Positions 10,277-20,619 of a stretch of DNA of 64,000 bases are shown piece by piece. The stretch spans positions 62,001 through 126,000 of the forward strand of contig JAUJOZ010000008.1 in assembly GCA_030447415.1 (NCBI GenBank), given 5' to 3'. The position numbers and the translations under genes were made by a program. Source of the stretch: Thermomicrobiales bacterium (GTDB lineage Bacteria; Chloroflexota; Chloroflexia; Thermomicrobiales; UBA6265). The notes under the pieces were generated by a model. The model was given only the letters and a program-made list of their open reading frames with translations. It had not been told where the DNA came from and searched no databases. Positions within the stretch are counted from its first letter, which is position 1. Each line of letters starts with the position of its first letter.

Positions 10277-10942
10277 CTACGCATCGGGCAGGCTCCGCTC
10301 GATCACGTCCCGGCCCGCGTACAGCGCCCGGTCCAGGCTCATGTCGGAAAGGATGACAGCCCGGATGACGCCGTCCGCGTCGATGAAGATGTGCGTCGGG
10401 ACGTTGTAGAGCGGGTAGAAGGCGCCCGTATCCTGCTCGTAGCGGTCGGTCAAAATCGGAAACGTTGCCCGGTTCTGGAGCGCGTAGCGCAACGCGTCCT
10501 CGGGCGGCTCGCGCACGCTGATCGCCAGCAGCACCAGCCCCTCCGGCTCCAGTTGTTGGTACGCCGCCTGAATCTCTGGCATCTCCGCCCGACAGGGCGG
10601 GCACCACGAGCCCCAGAAGTTGAGCCAGACCGGTCGCCCTCGGAAGTCCGACAGGCGAACCGTGTTCCCAAAGACGTCCCGTGTCTCGAAGTCGGGCGCG
10701 ACCTCGCCCACTTTCGGCAGCAGGCGCTGGTTCACGCCCCCCTCGCCGATCGTCCTGAAGCCCGAGCGCCCGCCCACGAACCAAGCGGCGATGACGATCG
10801 CTAACGCGATGCCCAAGCTCGCCGCAATTTGTGACCGCCGCGCGCGATCGATCCTCGGCTCGGGTGCGTCGCCGGGTGGGAAGGGGAGACCATCCGGTCG
10901 AGTCCCGGACGCCGCGTCCAGTGGCTCCGGCGACGCGATCAC
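10277..10942 (-). CDS. TlpA/ResA-like thiol-disulfide oxidoreductase
   Basis: APDFETRDVFGNTVRLSDFRGRPVWLNFWGSWCPPCRAEMPEIQ (CxxC thioredoxin fold); GTG start overlaps the upstream gene's TAG by one base. Confidence 0.9.
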   Translation of the reverse strand: MIASPEPLDAASGTRPDGLPFPPGDAPEPRIDRARRSQIAASLGIALAIVIAAWFVGGRSGFRTIGEGGVNQRLLPKVGEVAPDFETRDVFGNTVRLSDFRGRPVWLNFWGSWCPPCRAEMPEIQAAYQQLEPEGLVLLAISVREPPEDALRYALQNRATFPILTDRYEQDTGAFYPLYNVPTHIFIDADGVIRAVILSDMSLDRALYAGRDVIERSLPDA

Positions 10943-11844
10943 TAGACGCCGCCGTAGGCGTGGAGCCCACCGAAGACGTAGTTGCCGAAGTAGGTGAAGA
11001 CCACGGCGGCGAATCCAAGGAGCAGAATCACCGCGCTGCGAGTCCCTCGCCAGCCCCGCAGCGATCGGGTGTGCAGGTACACGCCGTAGACCAACCAGGT
11101 GAAGAGCGCCGACGTCTCCTTCGGGTCCCAGTTCCAGTAGGTGCCCCACGCCCGATACGCCCAGACGGAGCCGAGGATCAGTACCAGCGCCAATGCCGGG
11201 AAGCCGATCGTTACGGCCCGGTATCCGATATCGTCGAGCATGTCGGCGCTCGGCAGCCAGGCGATCTGCCGCTTGTTGGCGATGAGATAGAGGATCGCCG
11301 CGGCGAACGAGACGGCGAACGTGGCGTACGCCAGGATGGCCATCGAGACGTGGGCCGTCATCAGCGGCCGGTTCTGCAGTGCCGGGATCAGTGCGTCCAC
11401 CTCCCGCAACTCGACCGGCAGGGACCACACGTAGATTGCCATCCCAATCGCGATCGGCACGACGATCGCCCCGAGTTGGCGTACGCCGTACGCTCGCTCG
11501 AACAGAAGGTAGACGAGTGTCACCAAAAAGATGAATGTCAGGCTGAACTCGTACATGTTAGCCAGCGGTAGGCGCCCGGCCGCCAGCGAGCGTAGCAGGA
11601 CCGCGAGCCCGGCGAACAGTGCGCCGAACCACGCCAGCATGGTTCCGAACCGACCCGGACCGAGCGCCTCCGGCGCCAACTCGACGCTCCGTCCCACCAG
11701 CGTAAAGCCAGTGGTCGTTGCCATCGTCGCCTGCCGCACTCGGACCCGGCCGAGCGTGTAGATGAGGTAGCAAAAGGCCGCCGCGCCTAAGGCGATTGAG
11801 CTCGCCGCGAAGGAGTAGAACGACAGCTTGACGAGTGCTTCCAT
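10942..11844 (-). CDS. ccsA: Cytochrome c biogenesis protein CcsA/ResC
   Basis: Polytopic protein with WAYRAWGTYWNWDPKETSALFTWLVYGVYLH (WWD-type motif). Confidence 0.9.
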   Translation of the reverse strand: MEALVKLSFYSFAASSIALGAAAFCYLIYTLGRVRVRQATMATTTGFTLVGRSVELAPEALGPGRFGTMLAWFGALFAGLAVLLRSLAAGRLPLANMYEFSLTFIFLVTLVYLLFERAYGVRQLGAIVVPIAIGMAIYVWSLPVELREVDALIPALQNRPLMTAHVSMAILAYATFAVSFAAAILYLIANKRQIAWLPSADMLDDIGYRAVTIGFPALALVLILGSVWAYRAWGTYWNWDPKETSALFTWLVYGVYLHTRSLRGWRGTRSAVILLLGFAAVVFTYFGNYVFGGLHAYGGV

Positions 11845-11887
11845 GGCCCGCTGCTCTCCTGAAGGACGCGGTCGTGTCGGGACTAGT

Positions 11888-13543
11888 CTAATCGGCTGTG
11901 CCCGCGCCGGGGACCGACACGGCCGTCGTGCCGGAGCCCGCACCGCCACGGTCGGGGCGGTCCACGGGAGCGGACCCCGACGACACGCGAACCCCCAGGC
12001 GGCTCTCCGCCGCCGCGAGCAACCGCTCGAAGTCTCGCTGCCCGCTCCAGTCCCGTTTCGCCAGCGGCGCGAGGTGCGCTCGTCCGCCTCCGTCGGATGT
12101 GCCCCCGACGATGCCACGCACCCGGCGGTGCGGAAAGTAGAACGTTGCCGCGAGCCCACCAAGCAGGAGGAGCGATGCGGCGAAGAAGATCGGGATGCCC
12201 GGGTTCCGCGCTACCTGCAGAACCGTGAACCGCCGCTCCCGCAAGAACTCCACCGTGATCCCCGCCACCGTCACCGACTTCCCCTGGTTGACGATGCCGG
12301 ACGGCGGCTCCGCGCCCGCCGGCAACCCATCGGGGATGATCTGGACAAACAGCTGCCCCGTGCGCACCCCGCGCGTGTCGAGCTCCGGCCGGCTGGCAGG
12401 GTTGGCGTCCGGCGCGATCACGTTCAAGAGGACCCCGGCAGCCGGAAGCGCCTTCTGACCGGCCGGGGCGTCCGGGTTCTTCTTGTCCTGGAACGGCCCG
12501 ACCTCCAATGCGTCGTCGAACAGCACCCGTCCGCTCGCGTCCGTCACGCGTAGCACTACCGCTTGGCCGAAGCCCGACTGGTAGAACACCACGTTACCGT
12601 GGGTCAACGGGTTGTTGACGGTGATCGACCCCGTCTCGACCGGCTTGCCGTCCCGCATGAGGACCAGGTCGCTACGGTACTCCTTGGCGGTGCCGTTGTC
12701 CCGGTACGTCTCGGTCAGATCGTCGAGCCGGACACTGAGACCCGTCCCGTGTCCCAGATCCCGCACCGACCCTTCCGGCACCATGAACGCCGTTTCTCGG
12801 AAGCCCCAGCGGGCGCCGACGATGCCGCCGACCAGGATCAGGATCAGCGCCAGGTGAAAGGGGAACGTCCCGAGCTTGGCGTAGCGGTGCTTGTCGGCAT
12901 ACAGGTGGGTTTCACCACCGCGCTGCTCAGTCAGCACCCGGTAGCGGCGCTCCCGCATCAACTCGACGAGTCGCGTCGTCAGCTCATCCGCGGGCGCCGT
13001 CGACACTAGCCGAGCTGACGTTTCCGCGCCGCGCAGGAAGCCGTGACTCGTCGCCACCGCAGGATGGGCGATGCTTCGCCAGATTCCCGGTGCGCGGTTG
13101 ATGGTGCAGATTGCAATCGCGATCGCCAGCACCGTCAGTATGGCCATGAACGGCAGCGAGTGGAAGACGTCCCACGCGTACCACGCCTCGACCACCGGCT
13201 TGGTCACTGGGAGTCCGTCGGCGATCCAACGGGGAACCGAGCTGCCCCGCAGCGTCCCCAGCAACACGAGGACGGCGAGCACGACGATCTCGTAGACCGC
13301 GGCGCGCACTGAACAGAAAAACCGCCACGTCCGATCGACGACGAGTTCGACAGAGGAGCGGCGCGCCAAACGGGGCCGCAGCGATGCTTGAGCCACCGGC
13401 GTCAGTTCCGCATCTCGTGGGGTCGGAGCGAACTGGGTCTTGAGCGGCTCCAGCGTGGCTTGGGCCGGGTCACAGGCGCGGCTCCCACGGCGTCCACGGC
13501 GCGAGGCTGACCAGACGAGCAAAGACCTGCTGGTAAATGCCAA
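11888..13543 (-). CDS. resB: Cytochrome c biogenesis protein ResB/Ccs1 (start uncertain)
   Basis: RTWRFFCSVRAAVYEIVVLAVLVLLGTL...KLGTFPFHLALILILVGGIVG...VNNPLTHGNVVFYQSGFG; the ORF 5' end overlaps ccdA, so the true start is probably downstream of 13543. Confidence 0.85.
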   Translation of the reverse strand: MAFTSRSLLVWSASRRGRRGSRACDPAQATLEPLKTQFAPTPRDAELTPVAQASLRPRLARRSSVELVVDRTWRFFCSVRAAVYEIVVLAVLVLLGTLRGSSVPRWIADGLPVTKPVVEAWYAWDVFHSLPFMAILTVLAIAIAICTINRAPGIWRSIAHPAVATSHGFLRGAETSARLVSTAPADELTTRLVELMRERRYRVLTEQRGGETHLYADKHRYAKLGTFPFHLALILILVGGIVGARWGFRETAFMVPEGSVRDLGHGTGLSVRLDDLTETYRDNGTAKEYRSDLVLMRDGKPVETGSITVNNPLTHGNVVFYQSGFGQAVVLRVTDASGRVLFDDALEVGPFQDKKNPDAPAGQKALPAAGVLLNVIAPDANPASRPELDTRGVRTGQLFVQIIPDGLPAGAEPPSGIVNQGKSVTVAGITVEFLRERRFTVLQVARNPGIPIFFAASLLLLGGLAATFYFPHRRVRGIVGGTSDGGGRAHLAPLAKRDWSGQRDFERLLAAAESRLGVRVSSGSAPVDRPDRGGAGSGTTAVSVPGAGTAD

Positions 13544-14216
13544 GGATCATGATGATCCCGACGGCGAGCATCGAGGCTCCGCTGACGCTTGACACCAGGT
13601 GGAGTCGCCGGTTGATGTGGCGGATTGCGCCCGGCCAAGAGCCAAAGGCAGCGGCCGCCAGCAGGAACGGGATCGCCATCCCCGCTGCGTAGGCGGCCAG
13701 CAACCCCGCCGCGCGCTCGACGCTTCCCTGGCCCGTCGCCATTGTCAGGATCGCGCCAAGGATCGGCCCCGCGCATGGCGACCAACCGGCGCCGAACGTG
13801 ACCCCAACGACGAAGGATGAGGTCACCGGGCCCGGGCCGAGCGAGCCGCGGAAGCGTCGCTCCCGTTCCAGGAACGGGAGCCTGATGAGCCCGATCTGAT
13901 GCAGCCCTAGGAGGACAAGGAGGGCCCCGCCGAGCCGGACGAGCCAGAGGCGGTTGCGGGCAACCAACGACCCCGTCTCGACCAGCGCCCCGGCCGCGCC
14001 GAGCGCGACGCCGAGGAGGACAAAGACGAGCGAGAACCCCGCGACGTACGCCAGCGCACTCGCGAGCACCCGCGCGCGGGCGCGCGCCCCGGTGTCACCG
14101 ACCGATACGCCCGCGAGGTGTGCGAGGTAGATCGGAACCAGCGGCAGCACGCAGGGAGACGAGAAGGAAAGCCCGCCTGCCACGAACGCGGCAACGAGCG
14201 AGACGTCCGCGATCAT
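13470..14216 (-). CDS. ccdA: Cytochrome c biogenesis protein CcdA
   Basis: GGLSFSSPCVLPLVPIYLAHLAGVS...GVTFGAGWSPCAGPILGAILTMA. Confidence 0.92.
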   Translation of the reverse strand: MIADVSLVAAFVAGGLSFSSPCVLPLVPIYLAHLAGVSVGDTGARARARVLASALAYVAGFSLVFVLLGVALGAAGALVETGSLVARNRLWLVRLGGALLVLLGLHQIGLIRLPFLERERRFRGSLGPGPVTSSFVVGVTFGAGWSPCAGPILGAILTMATGQGSVERAAGLLAAYAAGMAIPFLLAAAAFGSWPGAIRHINRRLHLVSSVSGASMLAVGIIMILGIYQQVFARLVSLAPWTPWEPRL

Positions 14217-14345
14217 GGGCCGAAACCTACTCCAGCCACTTCCGCCATGTCAATCATCCGCGACGCGGCCCAGCAGCCGTGCCCGAGCCCGCGGCGCGGT
14301 ATACTAGGCTCTACATAATCAGTGACCTACGGAGGAAGATGCGGC

Positions 14346-15128
14346 GTGGCGGTCCCGCTCCAAGAACGGCTCTACCGAACAGAGGCGATCGTCCTTGGCC
14401 GCATGGACTATCGCGAGGCCGACCGCATCCTCACGATCTACACGCCGCAGCGCGGCAAGCTGCGCGTGATCGCGAAGGGCGTGCGCCGCCCCTTGAGCCG
14501 CCTGCGTCCGCACCTGGAGTACTTCACCCGATGCCAGCTGATGGTCGCGAAGGGGAGGGAGCTCGATACCGTCACCGGTGCTGAAACGGTGGACGCCTTC
14601 CTCCCGCTGCGCGCGGACCTGGATGCCTTCGGCCACGCCTCGCATATGGCGGAGGTGCTCAATCGCCTCACCGAAGACCGTCAGGAGAACCGGGCTGCCT
14701 ACGAACTGCTCGCCAGCTCGTTGCATCTCTTGGCCGACGCAGTCGATCCGTTCGCCGTAACGCGTCACTACGAGCTCGCGCTCCTGACGCTGCTCGGATA
14801 CAAACCTGAGCTCTACCGGTGCGTCTCGTGTGAAGCCGATCTCTCCGCGGTCAGCAATGCCTTCAGTGCGCGCCTGGGCGGCGTGCTCTGCTCCCTATGC
14901 CGCGGCGCGGACGGCGGGAGCCGGATGCTCTCGGTCAACGCGCAAAAGTACCTCCGCACCCTCGAACGCCACGGCTTGGCCACCGCCGCCAAGTTGCGAC
15001 TCGACCCAGGGTTGCGGGCCGAGCTTGAAGGGACGACCAGCGATTACCTTCGCCACCTGACGGAGCGTGACCTTGCGAGCCTCAAGGTCTGGCACGCACT
15101 GCGCGACGGTTCGCCCCCGGTTCCCTGA
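14346..15128 (+). CDS. recO: DNA repair protein RecO
   Basis: YRTEAIVLGRMDYREADRILTIYTPQRGKLRVIAKGVRRPLSRL...; zinc-finger-like Cys pairs; GGAGG before GTG 14346. Confidence 0.9.
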   Translation: MAVPLQERLYRTEAIVLGRMDYREADRILTIYTPQRGKLRVIAKGVRRPLSRLRPHLEYFTRCQLMVAKGRELDTVTGAETVDAFLPLRADLDAFGHASHMAEVLNRLTEDRQENRAAYELLASSLHLLADAVDPFAVTRHYELALLTLLGYKPELYRCVSCEADLSAVSNAFSARLGGVLCSLCRGADGGSRMLSVNAQKYLRTLERHGLATAAKLRLDPGLRAELEGTTSDYLRHLTERDLASLKVWHALRDGSPPVP

Positions 15129-15280
15129 TTTCCGGTTGCCGGTCCTCCTTCCTGACGGCAATTGACGAGAACCATCCCTGGAAGCCGAGGGCGCCTGGCA
15201 CCCCCGTCGACCATCGGTCATAATGCCGCGGTTTGCCCAGCGGCCGGGCGTGTTGAGCCCCAGATGAATGGACCCCTATC

Positions 15281-16393
15281 GTGGCCACGACCCTCGTCAT
15301 CATCGGTCTGCCGGGTTCCGGCAAGACCACGGTCTTCAACGCCCTCACGCGCGCGGAGGCCGCGACCGGTACCTACACCGCAACCGAGGACGCGCCTAAC
15401 CTTGCCACCGTGAAGGTGCCCGATCCCCGCCTCGATCTTCTCACGACGATGTTCAAGCCCCAACGAAAGGTCCCCGCCGACGTTCAATATCTTGACGTGG
15501 CCGGCATTGCCAAGGGGATCGCCGAGAAGGGGATGAGCGGTCAGCTCCTCGGCCACCTGAGCCAGGCGGATGCTCTCCTCCACGTCGTTCGCGCGTTCGA
15601 GAGCGAGGACGTTCCCCACCCGGAGGGAAGCGTCGACCCGCTCCGTGATGTCGAGACGCTCGATCTGGAGCTTCTCTTCAGCGACCTGGCCGCCGTCGAC
15701 AAGCGCTTGCAGCGCATCGCGGCCCAGCTCCCGAAGTTCTCCGGTCGAGAACGCGAGGCGACGGAGCGGGAGCAGGTCGTGATGACCCGCCTCAAGGCGG
15801 CGCTGGAGGATGACACTCCAATCCGCGAGGTCGTGCCGGACCTCGACCCCGATGATGCGAAAGTCTTGCGGGGTTTCGGCTTCCTCACTGCGAAGCCGCT
15901 GCTCGTGCTGTTTAACCTGGGCGAGGACCAGCTCGGGGAGCCCGGGCAACAGCTCGTGGCCGAGGCCGTCTCCCGCTTCGGCAGGCCCGGCGTTGCCTTC
16001 GACGCACTCTCGGGCCAGATCGAAATGGAGATCGGGCGCCTCGACGAGGACGACGCTCGTGCCTTCATGGCTGATCTTGGTATTGCCGAGTCGAGCCTCG
16101 ATCGGGTGATCCGGCTGTCCTTCGACTTGCTTGGGCTGATGCCGTTCTTCACCGTCGGGCCCGACGAGTGCCGGGCGTGGACGATCCGTCGCGGTGCGAC
16201 GGCCGTCGAGGCGGCGGGCGAGATTCACTCGGATATCCAGCGCGGCTTTATCCGCGCCGAGGTCGTTGCCTACGACGATCTCATTGCCACCGGTGGGCTG
16301 CCCGAGGCGAGGAAGGCTGGGCTGCTTCGCCGTGAGGGTAAGACCTACCTGGTACAGGATGGGGACGTCATCAACTTCTTGTTCAACGTCTAG
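15281..16393 (+). CDS. ychF: Redox-regulated ATPase YchF (OBG-family GTPase)
   Basis: IIGLPGSGKTTVFNALTRAEA...; KVPADVQYLDVAGIAKG; TGS-domain C-terminus AVEAAGEIHSDIQRGFIRAEVVAYDDL. Confidence 0.92.
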   Translation: MATTLVIIGLPGSGKTTVFNALTRAEAATGTYTATEDAPNLATVKVPDPRLDLLTTMFKPQRKVPADVQYLDVAGIAKGIAEKGMSGQLLGHLSQADALLHVVRAFESEDVPHPEGSVDPLRDVETLDLELLFSDLAAVDKRLQRIAAQLPKFSGREREATEREQVVMTRLKAALEDDTPIREVVPDLDPDDAKVLRGFGFLTAKPLLVLFNLGEDQLGEPGQQLVAEAVSRFGRPGVAFDALSGQIEMEIGRLDEDDARAFMADLGIAESSLDRVIRLSFDLLGLMPFFTVGPDECRAWTIRRGATAVEAAGEIHSDIQRGFIRAEVVAYDDLIATGGLPEARKAGLLRREGKTYLVQDGDVINFLFNV

Positions 16394-16419
16394 GTGGCGA
16401 CACGACGGGGCGACGAGGC

Positions 16420-17181
16420 GTGACGGACGGGCTCGAGGACCCCGACCTTGACGTTGAGATTGAGTTACGCACTCCCGTGGAGCTTGCTGACCGCCTCGTA
16501 ATCCTCGCCTCCGTATGTCGCCGCGCCTTCCTAGAGATGCAGACGACCGATGCACCGGAGGACGACGCGGAGGGTGAGCGCTTCGATCTCCTCGCGTGGC
16601 TGCGAACGGAGAACCTTGACGCAGCCGTCTCACCGGTTGAGCGCCAACTGCTCACGACACGGGTCGGCCGGCTCGCCGCGGACGAGGCCGAGGCGGCGAG
16701 CTGGCAAGCCGAGGGACTCGCTGTCCTCGGCTGGGCGGCGGTCATGGTGACCGCCGTGCCGCCATACGACATCCCCGCCGATCCCGCGGCCGCCCTCGCC
16801 CTGATCCCTGCTCCGTGGGATACGACCACGGCGTTTCGGCGGAGTGTCCATCTGCGCTCGGAAGACGACGTGGCGCGCGAACGGGAGCGCGCCGAGCTCT
16901 GGCACTGGCGAGCCTCAACCGCAGAGCTTGCTCCGCGACTGTCTCGCCGGGACCAGGACGGGCTGCGCGACGCCGTTCGGGACGTGGCGGTGGAGGCTTT
17001 GTTGGCTGGCCTCATCCTCGATATCCGCGACGACGACTTCGCGGTCGGCGGCCGTCCGTACCGAGACCTCCCGTCGGATACCGTCGAGACGCTCGGAGAA
17101 ATCGCCTTTCAACGGCACCGCGCCCTCAACTGGCTCTGCGGCCTCGGCGACGATTGGGATAAGGTTCCCACTGACCTTTAG
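16420..17181 (+). CDS. DUF4272-like hypothetical protein
   Basis: Pattern ..RLVILASVCRRAFLE...WLR...LSPVERQLLTT...SWQAEGLAVLGWAA..., WHWRAST. Confidence 0.6.
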   Translation: MTDGLEDPDLDVEIELRTPVELADRLVILASVCRRAFLEMQTTDAPEDDAEGERFDLLAWLRTENLDAAVSPVERQLLTTRVGRLAADEAEAASWQAEGLAVLGWAAVMVTAVPPYDIPADPAAALALIPAPWDTTTAFRRSVHLRSEDDVARERERAELWHWRASTAELAPRLSRRDQDGLRDAVRDVAVEALLAGLILDIRDDDFAVGGRPYRDLPSDTVETLGEIAFQRHRALNWLCGLGDDWDKVPTDL

Positions 17182-17197
17182 GAACGAGGGGAGTCTC

Positions 17198-17830
17198 GTG
17201 GGCATCGATTCTTCCGCGCCTGAACAACCTCGAATGGGCGACACGGTGCGGGCGATGGTCAGTCCCGCTCGCCTGCGGCTTCTCGGAGCGCTCGCCGAGC
17301 GGCCATTGACCGGTCCCGAGTTGAGCGAACGCCTTGGTCTTTCCCTACGCGAGGTGATGCGTCACCTGGCGAAGCTGACCGAGGTCGGGCTCGTGGTCAT
17401 TCCTGAAGGTGGGACTGGACGCTATACGCTTGACGAGACGACGCTTCGGGCGCTAGCCCAGAGCGCCACGCCGGAGCGACCGCCGCCGCCGGGACTTGAC
17501 GAGCGGCCCAACTCGGATGAGCACCCGGGTACGACCTCCGCGGCCGAACGGGCCAAGACGCTCCGTGACTTCTTCGTCGGTCCGCGCCTGAAGCAGATCC
17601 CCACCCAGCGCAGGAAGCTGCTGGTGATCCTCGAATACCTTCTCCGCCGATTCGAGCCCGGCCGCGAGTATCCCGAGCGCGAGGTCAACGCCCTGCTGCG
17701 TGAGGCGCATGAGGACGTGGCCACACTGCGCCGAGACCTGGTCGAATTTGGCTACATGTCACGGCAGGCAGGCGTCTACCGCGTGGTGGCGTCTCCTGCC
17801 CCGTCGGCCGACGCTGTCGAACACCCCTGA
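17198..17830 (+). CDS. ArsR-like HTH + DUF2087-type protein
   Basis: LRLLGALAERPLTGPELSERLGLSLREVMRHLAKLTEVGLV...KQIPTQRRKLLVILEYLLRRFEPGREYPEREVNALLREAHEDVATLRRDLVEFGYMSR; GAGGGGAG RBS, GTG start. Confidence 0.85.
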   Translation: MGIDSSAPEQPRMGDTVRAMVSPARLRLLGALAERPLTGPELSERLGLSLREVMRHLAKLTEVGLVVIPEGGTGRYTLDETTLRALAQSATPERPPPPGLDERPNSDEHPGTTSAAERAKTLRDFFVGPRLKQIPTQRRKLLVILEYLLRRFEPGREYPEREVNALLREAHEDVATLRRDLVEFGYMSRQAGVYRVVASPAPSADAVEHP

Positions 17831-17859
17831 GGAGCATCGAAGGTCCGACCGCGACCGAG

Positions 17860-18588
17860 TCAGATCGCACCGAAGGCTCGCTTTGCCACGGCCACGAACG
17901 CCGCGATCTTGGCCGGGTCCTTCACGCCCCCGGTTTCGACGCCGCTGCTCACATCGACCACCATCGGCGCGATCATGCTGATCGCGTCGGCGACGTTGTC
18001 CGGATCGAGACCTCCGGCGACGACGACTGGATGCTCATGTGCCAGGGCCGCGGCTAAATCCCAATCCCCCTTCACGCCCGTCCCGCCATGCGCCCCGGCG
18101 GCGTACCCATCGACCAGGAAGGCGACCGGCGCGTTGGCGGCATCGCGGTACCGAGCGACGAGCGCTTTCACCGCGTGCGGTGGGGTACCGGGAGCGACGC
18201 GGATTCCCTTGATGACCGGTCGATTCAGCAATCCGAGCTGCGCTGGCTCTTCGTTACCGTGAAGCTGGAGTAGGTCGAGGCCAGCCGCATCCGCAGCTCG
18301 GTTCATCTCGTCGGCGCTGGCGTCGACGAAGACGCCGACCGCCAGCACCCGCCGGTCGCCTCCTTCCTGACGCGCCGCCTCGACGCAGGCGCGCGTAATG
18401 TCCGCTGTGACCCGGCGGCGGGCGGGAGCAAAGATAAAGCCGAGGAGATCGGCGCCCGCGGTCACGGCGGCGCGGCTGTGGACCGGCTCTCGCAGCCCGC
18501 AGATCTTCACGAGGCCGCCGGTCTGGAACAGATCCGTCTCGTAGCGGCAAACGACCGAAGCGTCATCGAGACCACCGACCGGCCGCAT
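17860..18588 (-). CDS. trpF: Phosphoribosylanthranilate isomerase
   Basis: VKICGLREPVHSRAAVTAGADLLGFIFAPARRRV...DLLQLHGNE...VVVAGGLDPDNV...VDVSSGVETGGVKD. Confidence 0.93.
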   Translation of the reverse strand: MRPVGGLDDASVVCRYETDLFQTGGLVKICGLREPVHSRAAVTAGADLLGFIFAPARRRVTADITRACVEAARQEGGDRRVLAVGVFVDASADEMNRAADAAGLDLLQLHGNEEPAQLGLLNRPVIKGIRVAPGTPPHAVKALVARYRDAANAPVAFLVDGYAAGAHGGTGVKGDWDLAAALAHEHPVVVAGGLDPDNVADAISMIAPMVVDVSSGVETGGVKDPAKIAAFVAVAKRAFGAI

Positions 18589-18681
18589 CTGCGGCTCCTA
18601 ACGCCACATCTATCTCCGCAGCTCGGGTGAAGTCCACCAGTTGCGTATCCCCGGTTACTCGACTTTCGGACGTTCGGACGG

Positions 18682-19512
18682 TCACGCCGGGCTCCCGCCT
18701 TGATTCCCGCACAATGCCCGCACTGCGGCTGCACGGTCAGGAGCGAGGATTAGCGCTTCACCGACGAGCACCGCCGATACCCCCGCCCGCTCCAGCCGCG
18801 CCACATCGTCGGCCGTGAAGATGCCGCTCTCCCCGACCACGATCGCGCTGGTCGGAGCCCGTGGCGCCAGCTGTTCAGAGACTGCCAGATCCAGATCGAA
18901 TGTCCGCAGATCCCGGTTGTTGATACCGATCAGGGGTGCACCGGCCGCCGCCGCCCGATCCATCTCCACCTCGTCGTGGACTTCGACCAGTCCGTCGAGC
19001 CCGTATGCCGCGGTTGCCGCCAGCAGCGCCCCTAACGCCGCGTCGTCGAGCGCCGCCGCAATTAACAGGACCGCGTCGGCACCGTGCGCCCGCGCCTCGA
19101 CAATCTGGTACTCGTCGAGAACGAAGTCCTTACGGAGCACCGGGGCCTGCTTCGGCCTCTCGTGAGCGATCGCCGCCGTGGCCTCAAGGTCGGCAAGCGA
19201 CCCGCGGAAGAACGGCTCGTCGGTCAGCACGGACAGAGCGGCGGCGCCGCCCAAAAGGTAGGCGTTTGCCACGTCGGCGGGGCGCACGTCCACAGGGAAG
19301 ATCCCGCGTGACGGCGAAGCGCGTTTGATCTCGGCGATGACCGAGACCCCCGGCCCCTCAAGTGCGGCCCGAAGACTGATCGGATTCGGACGATTCGCGG
19401 CTCGCTGCTCGAGCTGGGCCAGCGGCACCCGCGTCTTCCGCTCGGAGAGGTCCGCCGCGGTTCGCTCCAGGATACGGTCAAGGATTGTCCCCGTCGCTCG
19501 GTGAGCGATCAT
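18682..19512 (-). CDS. trpC: Indole-3-glycerol phosphate synthase
   Basis: VIAEIKRASPSRGIF...LSVLTDEPFFRGSL...VLRKDFVLDEYQIVEARAHGADAVLLI...IGINNRDLRTFDLDL; ATGA overlap with trpD. Confidence 0.94.
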   Translation of the reverse strand: MIAHRATGTILDRILERTAADLSERKTRVPLAQLEQRAANRPNPISLRAALEGPGVSVIAEIKRASPSRGIFPVDVRPADVANAYLLGGAAALSVLTDEPFFRGSLADLEATAAIAHERPKQAPVLRKDFVLDEYQIVEARAHGADAVLLIAAALDDAALGALLAATAAYGLDGLVEVHDEVEMDRAAAAGAPLIGINNRDLRTFDLDLAVSEQLAPRAPTSAIVVGESGIFTADDVARLERAGVSAVLVGEALILAPDRAAAVRALCGNQGGSPA

Positions 19513-20612
19513 GCGGACACCGGGTCGGTGATGGTCGCCGACGCGAGCGGTTCGGGCGGCGTTTTAGCTAGCCGCTGCGAGAGCTTCACCAACCCCTCAA
19601 GGGTAGCGAGGGCACGGCCGGAGTCGATTGCCTCGGTCGCCAGCACGATCCCCTCACCGAAGGAGCCCGCCGCGCCCGCCGCGTAGATTCCGGCGCCGGC
19701 GTTGAGGAGAGTGATCGAGCGCCGCGGACCATTCTCCCCGCTTAGGATCGCTCGCGTGATCTTGACATTGTCCGCCGCGCTCCCGCCGCGGAGATCCGCT
19801 GGGGTTCCCCGCGCCAGGCCGAACTCCTCCGGGGTCACCGACCAGGTTCGAATCTCGCCATCCCGGGCGTCATACTCCGTCACCAACGAGGGACCCGCTA
19901 CGCCCAACTCGTCGAGGCCCTCGTCGGCGTGGACGAGAACTGCCCGCTCGCTCCCCAAGACCCCGAGCACCTGGGCCAGCTTCTTAGCGATGTCCGGGTG
20001 CCCAACGCCGACGAGTTGATGACGTGCGCCCGCCGGGTTGGTCAAGGGGCCCAGGACGTTGAAAATGGTGCGGATCCCAATCTCGCGCCGCGCCGGCCCA
20101 ACGAATCGCATCGCCGGGTGAAAGGCCGGCGCGTACATGAACCCGATCCCAACCTCCTCGATGCAACGCGCGACCGCGGCCGGCGAGAGCTCGATCTGAA
20201 CGCCCAATCCCTCCAGCAGGTCCGCCGAGCCGCACCTGGACGTCACGGCGCGGTTGCCGTGTTTGGCGACCCGCACCCCGGCCGCGGCGATCGCGAAGGC
20301 GGCGGTCGTCGAGATGTTGAACGTGCCGGCGGCATCGCCGCCGGTGCCGCAGGTGTCGACCAGCGGCTGGCCGCCGTCCGCGATCTCGACGCGTAAGGCA
20401 TGGCGCCGCATCGCCGTGGCGAAACCGGCGATCTCCTCCACCGTCTCGCCCCGCATCCGTAGCGCCGTCACCAGGGCGCCAATCTGCGCCCCAGTCACCT
20501 GCCCGGTCATGATCGCGTCCATGGCGGTGGTTGCCTCCGCCGTCGACAGCTCCCGGCCGTCGACCACCGCCTGGATCGTGCGCTTGATGTCGAGCTCGAC
20601 CTCGGCCATCAC
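19509..20612 (-). CDS. trpD: Anthranilate phosphoribosyltransferase
   Basis: LVDTCGTGGDAAGTFNISTTAAFAIAAAGVRVAKHGNRAVTSRCGSADLLEGLGV. Confidence 0.94.
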   Translation of the reverse strand: MMAEVELDIKRTIQAVVDGRELSTAEATTAMDAIMTGQVTGAQIGALVTALRMRGETVEEIAGFATAMRRHALRVEIADGGQPLVDTCGTGGDAAGTFNISTTAAFAIAAAGVRVAKHGNRAVTSRCGSADLLEGLGVQIELSPAAVARCIEEVGIGFMYAPAFHPAMRFVGPARREIGIRTIFNVLGPLTNPAGARHQLVGVGHPDIAKKLAQVLGVLGSERAVLVHADEGLDELGVAGPSLVTEYDARDGEIRTWSVTPEEFGLARGTPADLRGGSAADNVKITRAILSGENGPRRSITLLNAGAGIYAAGAAGSFGEGIVLATEAIDSGRALATLEGLVKLSQRLAKTPPEPLASATITDPVSA

Positions 20613-20619
20613 CCTCTCC

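Noticed and set aside
15218-16633. 471-aa minus-strand ORF
   Set aside because: Antisense to ychF.
19845-19865. GGTTCGAATCTC resembling a tRNA T-loop
   Set aside because: Inside trpD coding sequence with no matching acceptor or anticodon stems.
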